A stretch of 28,255 nucleotides of DNA from positions 1 through 28,255 of the forward strand of contig CAYLRF010000018.1 of assembly GCA_964385995.1 (NCBI GenBank), in the 5' to 3' direction. Below, piece after piece: positions 17,629 through 24,844 of this stretch. Position 1 is the stretch's first letter, and each line of letters opens with the position of its first letter. The translations under genes and the position numbers were made by a program. This stretch comes from CAYLRF01 sp964385995. Lineage in GTDB: Bacteria > Bacillota > Clostridia > Lachnospirales > Lachnospiraceae. Under the pieces are notes generated by a model. That model worked only from the letters and a program-made list of their open reading frames with translations. It did no database searches and was not told the DNA's origin.

Positions 17629-18968
17629 TGGATGAGGCGCTGATAAGGAAAATACCGCCGCAGAACCCGGAAGCGGAGCAGGCCGTGATCGGTGCGATGC
17701 TCATAGACAGGGACGCCATAGCGACCGCTATGGAGATAGTAAGCGGCGAGGATTTTTACCAAAAAGTCTACGGGGTGATTTTCGACGCCATCGTTCAGAT
17801 TTACGAAGAGGGCGTGGCGGTGGATCTCATCACCCTCCAAAACCGTCTGAAGGCAAACGGCGCGCCCGAGGAGATCACGAGCCTCGAATTCGCAAAAGAT
17901 TTGGTGGCGGCGGTTCCGACATCGGCGAATGTCAGATATTACGCGCGGATAGTGGCAGAGAAGGCTACGCTCAGACGCTTAATTAAGATAAACGACGATA
18001 TTTCTTCCAGATGTTATCTCGGCAAGGACGATACGGATCTCATATTGGAGGACGCCGAGAAAAGCATTTTCAATCTCCTGCAAAAAAAGGAAGGACGAGA
18101 CATTGTCCCCATCAGCGAAGCCGTGCTGAAAGCCTTGGAGAAGATAGAAGCTGCTTCGAAAGTCGACGGCACCGTGACGGGCATACCCACGGGATTTATC
18201 GATCTGGATTACAAAATGTCGGGACTGCAGCCGTCGGATCTTATCATCATCGCCGCGAGGCCGTCCATGGGAAAGACCTCGCTTATGCTGAATATCGCGC
18301 AGCATGTCGCCTTTAAAGAGGGAAAATCGGTAGCCATATTCAGCCTCGAGATGTCCGAGGAGCAGATAGTAAACAGGCTTTTCGCGCAGGAAGCTCAGGT
18401 GGATCTGCAGTCGCTTCGCACGGGGAATCTAAGCGACGATGACTGGGAGAAACTGATCGAAAGCGTCGGCGTGATCGGGAAATCAAATCTCGTCATAGAC
18501 GATACGCCCGGGATTGCCATATCGCAGCTTCGCACCAAGTGCCGCAAGCTCAAGCTGGAAAAAGGCGTGGATCTTATCATAATCGACTATATCCAGCTGA
18601 TGTCGGGACGCACAGGCTCGAAAAACGAGTCGAGGCAGCAGGAGATTTCGGAGATTTCAAGAGATCTAAAAGGCCTCGCAAGAGAGCTAAATGTGCCGGT
18701 CATCGCGCTTTCGCAGCTTAGCCGCGATGTGGAAAAACGCCCGGATAAGCGGCCGATGCTGTCGGATTTAAGAGAGTCGGGCGCGATAGAGCAGGACGCC
18801 GACGTGGTGCTTTTTATCTACCGCGACGATTACTACAATAAGGATTCGGTGATGAAAAATGTGGCCGAGATCAATGTCGCGAAGCAGCGAAACGGCTCCA
18901 CCGGCACAGTGAACCTGACGTGGCTGCAGCAATACACGAAATTCGCGAACTATCTGCGAAGGACGTAG
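17628..18968 (+). CDS. dnaB: Replicative DNA helicase
   Basis: Hexameric helicase that unwinds DNA at the replication fork; 446 residues, normal length. The N-terminal domain has NPEAEQAVIGAML. The RecA-like motor has Walker A in ARPSMGKTS, Walker B in LIIIDYIQLM, and the later motifs VIALSQLSR, DLRESGAIEQDAD and FIYRDDYYN. There is no sign of an intein. The ATG at 17628 has only a weak binding site, in a duplicated 19-bp segment. It lies 69 bp after rplI and is probably co-transcribed with it. Confidence 0.97.
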   Translation: MDEALIRKIPPQNPEAEQAVIGAMLIDRDAIATAMEIVSGEDFYQKVYGVIFDAIVQIYEEGVAVDLITLQNRLKANGAPEEITSLEFAKDLVAAVPTSANVRYYARIVAEKATLRRLIKINDDISSRCYLGKDDTDLILEDAEKSIFNLLQKKEGRDIVPISEAVLKALEKIEAASKVDGTVTGIPTGFIDLDYKMSGLQPSDLIIIAARPSMGKTSLMLNIAQHVAFKEGKSVAIFSLEMSEEQIVNRLFAQEAQVDLQSLRTGNLSDDDWEKLIESVGVIGKSNLVIDDTPGIAISQLRTKCRKLKLEKGVDLIIIDYIQLMSGRTGSKNESRQQEISEISRDLKGLARELNVPVIALSQLSRDVEKRPDKRPMLSDLRESGAIEQDADVVLFIYRDDYYNKDSVMKNVAEINVAKQRNGSTGTVNLTWLQQYTKFANYLRRT

Positions 18969-19064
18969 GTCCGTCTGAAAACATCCTTCCAATCAGCCAA
19001 AACTTCATTCCAAGCTTCATCCCGTCGACTGTCGCTTACGTTATCCACTCATTTTCGCGGAGGG

Positions 19065-19132
19065 CCGGTCATGTCCCGGATCTTGGGAAGGTGGCATTGT
19101 CGGCGGTTACCGGTCACGTCTCGGATCTTGGC
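19065..19132 (+). repeat. 45-bp-period repeat in the dnaB-lipoprotein gap
   Basis: CCGGTCATGTCCCGGATCTT (19065-19084) recurs at 19110-19129 with two changes. Weaker matches to GCGGTCATGTC follow near 19175. The 271-bp gap between the convergent genes holds no gene or clear terminator that I can see. Confidence 0.5.
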
Positions 19133-19239
19133 AAACTCGGCCGGCGGCAACAGATGTATCGCGCGAAATTATGCGGCGGTCATGTCTTATAAAACACGCA
19201 GGAAAGCAGTCATGTGGGACCGACCGTGTGAGTCGCGCG

Positions 19240-20592
19240 TCAGTACATCATGGATTTTACGTTCTCATCTTTCAGATTCTTCTTAGTTACCCAGATATAA
19301 CCGCTGTCCACAAACGCTTCGTGGTACAGCCCGAGTATGCTTCTGGCCGCCGCCACGACGGTCGCGTAACCCGTGCCGTAGGGATTTCGCAGGATCATCC
19401 CGTCTAAAACGCCCTTGTTTATGAGTTTATCCTCTGATTTTCCGCCGCCGTAACCGATGAGAGTGATATCGGTTCTTTTCATTTCCGACAACACGTCCGC
19501 CAGAATCCCCGTCACTTCCTCGCTCGCGGCGTAAATCCCCTTAAGATTCGGGTGCTCTTCTAAAATAAACTTCGTCACTTCCTTTGCGGTCGGCGCGGCT
19601 TGCGGTTCCTCACCGGTGCCCGAAGATGAAGTTTCGGAAGAAGTCTGAGTCGTGCCGGCGCTTAAAGTCTCTGAGGGATTCCAGGTCGCGCCCGCCGTCT
19701 GCCCGGAGGGTACCTCTGACGTATCTTCATGCCCGGACACGCCCGGGCCGTCCGCGTCGGATGTCTCGCCGGAGGCTGTCTGATTCTTCTTCGCGGCTAT
19801 CCTCTCTGAAAAATCATCCAGGCTGTCCAGATGACAGACCTCCACCACCCGCATGTCGGGGTGCTCTGCGGCTATGGCGTCTGCGAAGCCTTTTTCCCGG
19901 TCTTTCGCGACGGAGGAAAGAGAGTCCTGCGTGAAAACCGCTATTTCTCCGCCGCCCGTAAGATCCGCCATCCGATCCGCGGCGGTCTTTGAAGCGGCGG
20001 TATCGTCGGTGGCAATGTGCGCGCCGACATTCGCGTAATCGGTCGCCGAGTCGAATGTGATGATCGGTATGTCGCTGTCAGCGGCGAGTGAGAATTGGCT
20101 GTGAAACGCCGACATGTCTATGGCGGCAATGGCGATCGCGGCGGGATTGCGGTTTAATTCCTCGTCGAGGATATTGATCTGTTCGTCGATGTCGTCATTC
20201 TCATCGGGAGCGCTGTATGAGAGTTTTATCTTTTTATCGCCGGTATAACCGAGCATTTTGTTGATATCGCTGACGGCCTGTTTCGCGCCCGCCTCAAGCT
20301 GTTTCCAATAGCTGCCGTCCGCTCCTCTCGCGATGAGGCAGATGGTGATACCGGCGTCCAGATTCAGCCCGTCGATATCGGTATAAGCCGCGGGGTTTAC
20401 GGCGGCGAGTCTGACCGCGACATCGCCTGTGTGTGCGCCGCCTGTTTTTCCGGTAAACGGATTCGCGGACGATTTGCCGCCCGAACATGCCGTGAAGGAA
20501 AGCAAAAGGCAGACGGCGCATACCGCGGATAAAAGCCTGAAAGTTCCGGCCGGACGGGATGAATTTCTAAAATTTCGAAGCGTTTTCTTCAT
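19240..20592 (-). CDS. Sugar-type substrate-binding lipoprotein
   Basis: A 450-residue periplasmic-binding-protein-like lipoprotein of the RbsB/MglB type (Peripla_BP_4 fold). It has a basic N-terminus, a hydrophobic segment and a lipobox ending FTAC (Cys36). The fold shows as ITICLIARGADGSYWKQLE, IPIITFDSATDY, GAHIATDDTAAS and, near the end, TLIGYGGGKSEDK. Residues about 268-337 are a Ser/Thr/Gly-rich insertion that splits the second lobe, unusual in this family. No ABC permease or ATPase lies beside it, so it is an orphan: either a distant transporter uses it or it serves as a sensor. The ATG at 20592 follows AAAGGA; the TTG at 20598 sits too close to that site. Ligand unknown. Confidence 0.85.
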   Translation of the reverse strand: MKKTLRNFRNSSRPAGTFRLLSAVCAVCLLLSFTACSGGKSSANPFTGKTGGAHTGDVAVRLAAVNPAAYTDIDGLNLDAGITICLIARGADGSYWKQLEAGAKQAVSDINKMLGYTGDKKIKLSYSAPDENDDIDEQINILDEELNRNPAAIAIAAIDMSAFHSQFSLAADSDIPIITFDSATDYANVGAHIATDDTAASKTAADRMADLTGGGEIAVFTQDSLSSVAKDREKGFADAIAAEHPDMRVVEVCHLDSLDDFSERIAAKKNQTASGETSDADGPGVSGHEDTSEVPSGQTAGATWNPSETLSAGTTQTSSETSSSGTGEEPQAAPTAKEVTKFILEEHPNLKGIYAASEEVTGILADVLSEMKRTDITLIGYGGGKSEDKLINKGVLDGMILRNPYGTGYATVVAAARSILGLYHEAFVDSGYIWVTKKNLKDENVKSMMY

Positions 20593-20596
20593 ATGC

Positions 20597-20647
20597 AAAT
20601 GTCCTTTGCTTTTATAAATGTCCTCTACTGTCTCCCTGAAATGTCCT
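20597..20647 (-). repeat. Three copies of an AGGACATTT segment before the lipoprotein gene
   Basis: On the minus strand AGGACATTT occurs at 20605-20597, 20624-20616 and 20647-20639, spaced 19 and 23 bp. The one nearest the gene contains its AAAGGA binding site. A run of eight A residues precedes the outermost copy. Confidence 0.7.
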
Positions 20648-20725
20648 TTTTTTTCTTCCGATAGAAGCGCCTTGTCTTGTGCAAGGATCGAATTTCATTC
20701 TCTAAAGAACAGTGTTTACTCTTTT

Positions 20726-20764
20726 AAAAGCGCGTGATTCATCTTCAAAAGCCCGCGCGTTTTT
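20726..20764. terminator. Bidirectional terminator-like hairpin in the lipoprotein leader
   Basis: AAAAGCGCG (20726-20734) pairs with CGCGC-G-TTTT (20754-20763), with one bulge. T runs follow on both strands. On the minus strand it lies between the promoter and the start codon, so it may attenuate transcription. Weakly supported. Confidence 0.35.
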
Positions 20765-20784
20765 CGCGAAAAAACTCGCCACTT

Positions 20785-20813
20785 ATTATACTTCCTGACG
20801 GCCCGCATGTAAA
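20785..20813 (-). promoter_or_regulatory. Probable promoter of the substrate-binding lipoprotein
   Basis: On the minus strand TTTACA (20813-20808), a 17-bp spacer and a perfect TATAAT (20790-20785). The untranslated leader would be about 185 bases and contains the hairpin and the triple repeat noted separately. Confidence 0.55.
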
Positions 20814-20898
20814 ACACTATCTCCCGAAGCGGGGAGAGCTTAGGGAAGGTGGGCACGCGGAATTTTTAGGCGACGAGGGTTTAATCGGATTTTAGGGG

Positions 20899-20928
20899 TT
20901 GACAAAACGGTACGGGGGGGGGTACAAT
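20899..20928 (+). promoter_or_regulatory. Promoter with a 9-G spacer tract, surface module 1
   Basis: TTGACA (20899-20904) and TACAAT (20923-20928) are 18 bp apart. The spacer ends in nine consecutive G (20914-20922). The 18 bases GGGGTTGACAAAACGGTA recur exactly before the second surface gene. G-run slippage would change the -35/-10 spacing; at 18 bp this copy should be active. Confidence 0.7.
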
Positions 20929-20978
20929 TCGTTTAAATTTCATTTAAGGGAATGCTTAAAGAAGGAGGCTTTCGACTT

Positions 20979-23522
20979 ATGAAAAAGTATACGAAACGTC
21001 TGATGGCGGTGCTTTTGTCATTTATCATGACATTCGCGTGCGTCCTGCAGGTGGGAGCGGAAGAGGGCACTGCTCCTGCAACAGTGAAATTGACCGGAGA
21101 AGAGCTGACGTTTACGGGTAAGACCGGAAAGGAGCTTAAAAGCACTGATAACCAAACCTTGTATGAAGGAATTTATGGTTACAAGGTCACAGAACAGAGC
21201 GCTGGAACCAGCATAACGCTTGAACCGAAAGATGGAATTACCACATTCAGTTTCGGAATCATGAGGGAAAATCCGGCACAGGAGTTTAACACCACATGGA
21301 ATAATCTTTCCACCGAAGTGGAGGGAATGGAAGAGTTCTTCTTATCTGTCGATGATTCTAATGCCGAGTATGTTTTATATACGATAGATCTTTGGGATTT
21401 GATAAAAGTTGCATCCGGAACGGAACTTCAGCTGACCTTCACTAAAAGTGCTCTATCATACACAGTATCGCTTGTAAAAGACGGTGCCGGATTTACCACA
21501 ACCGCCAAGGACGGTGCAAAGGTAGAGGGCGGCACTTATCAATTTGATGTCACGGTTTATGACTCCTACGCTGAAAAGGGATATGTGCCTTTTGTACTCA
21601 AAGACGGTAAGTCGCAAGGAGTTACATCAACGCATGAGGGTAATACATACCATTACACGATCAGCGATATAGGCAAAAATATCGAGATTACAATAGGATT
21701 AGAAAAACCATCCTATAAAATCACCATAAGTAAAACTAATGCAGATTCTTACACGACTACAGCATTAGAACAGAACAATGTTGAATACGGTTCAGATTAC
21801 TCGTTCGTTGTTACTCCGGTAGCAGGTTACGATGAGACGCTGGTAGGCGCCAAACTATCTAGCGAAACAGAAGAAAACGCTACGTTGACTCATTCCGGGA
21901 ACAACTATACTGTTGCCAATATCACAGGCGATGTTACAGTCGAGATATATGGTCCCTCTGGCAAACAGAATAAGACTCTGACATTTGTAGGTTCTTCGGA
22001 CGAGGTCACATTCGCGGAAGAGGGCGGCGGAGCAATTTCAGGCACAAAACAGGTGAATTACGGAGAAAACTTCACATTCACGGTAAAGCTTGCCGACAAT
22101 TATAAAAAATCCATAGGCAAGATGGTTGTATCGGCAAACGGTGTTCCGCTTGTGGCTGCCTCTGACAGTACCGGTTCTGAAGACACCCGTAAGTATACCG
22201 TCTCAAGTGTGACTTCGGACACCGTCATCACCGTATCGGGTATCGAGAAGAACACGTACAAAGTAACTCTCACGGACAAGGCCGGTTATTACACACTGAG
22301 TACGAGTGATTCCACTACGGTTACGGCGGGAGAGTCATTCAGATTTAAAGTGACGGTTGAGCCGAAGTACGCCGCTACTTTTAACGGTAGCACTTACACG
22401 AAGTATCTGAAGGTGAATGGAGAGACATGTCAGGACATAGTCACATTTGACTTGGATACGGATACATACACAGTGAAGAAAGTAACCGCTGACATTGTAA
22501 TTTCCATAGACACTGCTACTGAAAAATGGGAAGTATCAAAATTTGATGTAACGCTGGTCCAGGGTGACCATTATGACATCACCAAAGGTGGAGGAATTGG
22601 TGAAGATAATAAGGCTGACTACGGAGCAAGTATTAGTTTTACGGTTACTCCTAAGCCTGGTTACCGTGTTTCCTCCGTTACTTACACTATGGGCGGTGTG
22701 ACGGCCGCCGCTACTTTGGTCGGAGCCGGTCAGTATACGGTCAGTGACATAACGGCGGAGGTTACAGTTAATGTTGTAACGGAGGCCGTAAAATACAAGA
22801 TCACATTTGTCGATCCCACCGGGTATAACACCCAGTATGTGGGAACTTATGAGGCGACGTCCGGAACTGACATTACCGTAAACGCTGATTCCGGAGCGAT
22901 TACGGTTATTCGTGAGGCGAATTGTCCTAACAATCTGTATGAATTTGCCGGCTGGATTTACAACGGGAAATTGCTGGACGATTCCGAAAATCAGTTGAAA
23001 TTCACTAACGCGGATCAGGAAGCGGTGCTTACGGCTTCGATAGTCATAGATTATGACAATCTGTTTGAACTCAGCCTTGAGCATAATTGGACCGGGACGG
23101 GAGATTCACTGAGACTTTGGCTAATCGGGATGTGGCAGGTGCCCACGTCGCAGCTGGTGTTGCAGGGGATTACTCCTGATTTTGAGATAGTAGAGTTTGG
23201 ATTTCTTTACTCGAATCAGGAAATCACCTTTAACGAGGAAAATCTGAAGACATTGCTGGGGTTAGATGCTCTAAAGAGTGATGGCCTTCAAACAGTTAAG
23301 GATGGTCTCTATGTGATGAATTATAAGATAGGGACGACTCCGGGTGTTAAGAATGAGGCTAAGACTTCCTATGCCATGACATTCAGATGTGATTACTCAG
23401 GTATCAAGAGCGATAGTTCTACGAGGTATGTCAAAGCATATCTGCACTTTAAGGCTGACGGTAATGATTATTACGTGATGACTGAGACAGGCAGCGAGGG
23501 GATTACATATTCTTCACCTTAA
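20979..23522 (+). CDS. Large secreted repeat protein, surface module 1
   Basis: Not assignable to a named protein. It has 847 residues with a Sec signal peptide (MKKYTKRLMAVLL..., likely cut after VGA at 27). The body consists of several ~75-85-residue beta-rich repeats with a recurring pattern: YG-x-x-F/Y-x-F-x-V-x-P near the middle and YTV-x-x-[IV]T-x-D-[IV]-x-[IV] at the end. They resemble divergent InlB-B-type or Ig-like surface repeats. Near residue 655 comes an F-x-GW block (EFAGWIYNG). The last ~150 residues, including GFLYSNQEI, share a layout with the module 2 protein. No LPxTG motif, C-terminal anchor or dockerin is seen, so it may be released or held non-covalently. The ATG at 20979 follows GAAGGAGG (20961-20968). 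The gene is visibly AT-richer than the backbone. Confidence 0.82.
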   Translation: MKKYTKRLMAVLLSFIMTFACVLQVGAEEGTAPATVKLTGEELTFTGKTGKELKSTDNQTLYEGIYGYKVTEQSAGTSITLEPKDGITTFSFGIMRENPAQEFNTTWNNLSTEVEGMEEFFLSVDDSNAEYVLYTIDLWDLIKVASGTELQLTFTKSALSYTVSLVKDGAGFTTTAKDGAKVEGGTYQFDVTVYDSYAEKGYVPFVLKDGKSQGVTSTHEGNTYHYTISDIGKNIEITIGLEKPSYKITISKTNADSYTTTALEQNNVEYGSDYSFVVTPVAGYDETLVGAKLSSETEENATLTHSGNNYTVANITGDVTVEIYGPSGKQNKTLTFVGSSDEVTFAEEGGGAISGTKQVNYGENFTFTVKLADNYKKSIGKMVVSANGVPLVAASDSTGSEDTRKYTVSSVTSDTVITVSGIEKNTYKVTLTDKAGYYTLSTSDSTTVTAGESFRFKVTVEPKYAATFNGSTYTKYLKVNGETCQDIVTFDLDTDTYTVKKVTADIVISIDTATEKWEVSKFDVTLVQGDHYDITKGGGIGEDNKADYGASISFTVTPKPGYRVSSVTYTMGGVTAAATLVGAGQYTVSDITAEVTVNVVTEAVKYKITFVDPTGYNTQYVGTYEATSGTDITVNADSGAITVIREANCPNNLYEFAGWIYNGKLLDDSENQLKFTNADQEAVLTASIVIDYDNLFELSLEHNWTGTGDSLRLWLIGMWQVPTSQLVLQGITPDFEIVEFGFLYSNQEITFNEENLKTLLGLDALKSDGLQTVKDGLYVMNYKIGTTPGVKNEAKTSYAMTFRCDYSGIKSDSSTRYVKAYLHFKADGNDYYVMTETGSEGITYSSP

Positions 23523-23751
23523 CTATGTAGCGCGGTTGCTTTTGTCTAAACCGGCACTTTTGCGGGGAAATTGCGAAGCAAAAGGGTATACGCATTGAGG
23601 ATTTGATTTAGCGGGCAGTCTCGGGGGTATCTGTCGTCGGAGCCGGAGGCAGACCGCTTCGCGAGGTCGTTACTTAGGGTTAATAAGTATGTAGGAAAAG
23701 GTTACAGCAACGAATGATGTAATTGACGAATTTGCGGGAGGCAGATGAAGC

Positions 23752-23931
23752 ATGTTGACAGAATATTCAAAGGCGGAATTAGAGATTGAGGAGCTTGATG
23801 AAGAGGAACGGTACGTAGTAACGAATGGCGAGGTACCGTCAGGCGGCGGTGGACAGTCGCCTGTCGATCCTTTTGCATGCCCGGAACATATTGGATGTAC
23901 GGGTGACGAACAGCTTATGCCGAATGTTTGA
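23752..23931 (+). CDS. Short acidic peptide, surface module 1
   Basis: A 59-residue peptide not listed among obvious genes because of its size. It starts MLTEYSKAELEIEELDEEER, and continues TNGEVPSGGGG, with two Cys in FACPEHIGC. It has no signal peptide or membrane segment. The N-terminal part matches the peptide downstream of the second surface gene: YS-x3-[LM]-EIE-x-L-x-E-[ED], then TN, G[ED]V and PSG in the same order. The ATG at 23752 follows CGGGAGG (23735-23741); an ATG at 23744 opens only a 14-codon frame. It lies 229 bp after the surface gene. Role unknown; it could be a leader-type peptide, a modified peptide precursor or a regulator. Confidence 0.6.
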   Translation: MLTEYSKAELEIEELDEEERYVVTNGEVPSGGGGQSPVDPFACPEHIGCTGDEQLMPNV

Positions 23932-23974
23932 TATAACGTTCAGATATGTATTTACCATATTATCAGCGGAGACA

Positions 23975-24196
23975 ATGAAATTTGTCAGAGCTATTGATGT
24001 GACGTTCATCCCGGCGGTTTACAATACATTGATGGAGTCACTCGACGGAGCCGCGCAACGGCGTTTTTATCATAAGATGAATGCTGTGTTGTCTGCGAGT
24101 TCGCCTGTCTGTGGGTTCATCTTTGATGGTATCCTCCGATGGCTGCGACAATCATTGACTCGGCTCCGTGAGAATTACGTATATTTCAAGATTTAG
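23975..24196 (+). CDS. Hypothetical small protein, weak support
   Basis: An open frame of 73 codons (MKFVRAIDVTFIPAVYNTL...), with CGGAG (23967-23971) just before the ATG. It ends in a basic helix-like stretch. I recognise no family. It is the only candidate in the 374 bases between the module 1 peptide and the regulator remnant, and may be chance; the frame stays open upstream to 23825, across the peptide gene. Confidence 0.25.
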   Translation: MKFVRAIDVTFIPAVYNTLMESLDGAAQRRFYHKMNAVLSASSPVCGFIFDGILRWLRQSLTRLRENYVYFKI

Positions 24197-24245
24197 AACA
24201 TAACCATCGGATAACTATCGGACAAGTTTTGTTCAAAGCCATAAG

Positions 24246-24289
24246 AAGATCCCCGGCCCACGCCCGTGAAGCGTCGGCCGGGGATTTTA
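24246..24289 (+). terminator. Rho-independent terminator of surface module 1
   Basis: ATCCCCGGCC (24249-24258) pairs perfectly with GGCCGGGGAT (24276-24285), followed by TTTT (24285-24288). Strong GC stem with a 17-base loop. It could act on both strands, since A residues precede the stem. Confidence 0.75.
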
Positions 24290-24305
24290 GCGTGTCACCG
24301 TCACA

Positions 24306-24638
24306 TCAGTTGTTATCACCATGTCTGTTGCTCCCTTCGCGCACAATACGTTGCCCTTCACGCAGCTTTTTTATTTCTCGTTCGATTGTTCTCTTTGGGA
24401 TTTGTAATGATTCAGCCATCTAATCCGCCATTCCGATCGTTTGCATTTTGGGACCGTTCGATTTTTGCTTTCCTAAAAGCTTTGAAATGAACGCGAAGGC
24501 TATGTCCGATCAATTCATAGACGGGAAGTTCGGCGCCCAATTCTTTGCAGGCTTCACATATTTTCTGGATTCCTTTTCCCCAGTGTTCAATAAATCCCGC
24601 CATGAGCTTTTATATTCAATATTCTGAGTTTCAGCCAT
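24306..24638 (-). pseudogene. Remnant of an AlbA-type ATP-binding transcriptional regulator
   Basis: Three pieces of one protein lie in order on the minus strand. From 24638: MAETQNIEYKSSWRD, the typical N-terminus of Schlafen/AlbA_2 domain proteins. From 24603: AGFIEHWGKGIQKICEACKE and on to HSLRVHFKA, the end of the ATPase-like domain. From 24419 to 24306: SLQIPKRTIEREIKKLREG, a winged-helix end. The pieces are in different frames, and some hundreds of residues between the first and second are missing. A large internal deletion plus a frameshift explain this. A full-length member has roughly 450-500 residues. It once encoded a DNA-binding protein, often carried on mobile or accessory DNA. 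It is now between the two surface modules and is surely non-functional. Confidence 0.75.
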
Positions 24639-24711
24639 ATACTATCCCTCAAATATAACAATTATTTCCTAACGCGTGAGCGCGAGGAATCAATATCCCT
24701 TAATTTCGGGG

Positions 24712-24743
24712 TTGACAAAACGGTAGGGGGGGGGGGGTAGAAT
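24712..24743 (+). promoter_or_regulatory. Promoter with a 12-G spacer tract, surface module 2
   Basis: TTGACA (24712-24717) and TAGAAT (24738-24743) are 20 bp apart, and twelve consecutive G (24726-24737) make up most of the spacer. The -35 region and flank are identical over 18 bases to the module 1 promoter. A 20-bp spacer is poor for sigma-A; loss of two or three G would restore 17-18. This copy is therefore predicted weak or off as assembled. Confidence 0.7.
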
Positions 24744-24844
24744 GGCCTTCGATAGGAGACGTATGCCGTCGGACGCCCATTTCGGTACGGCGTGCGTATC
24801 ATCCGGGCTGAACTGTGTATACACATGTGAAGGAGATGACGGGT

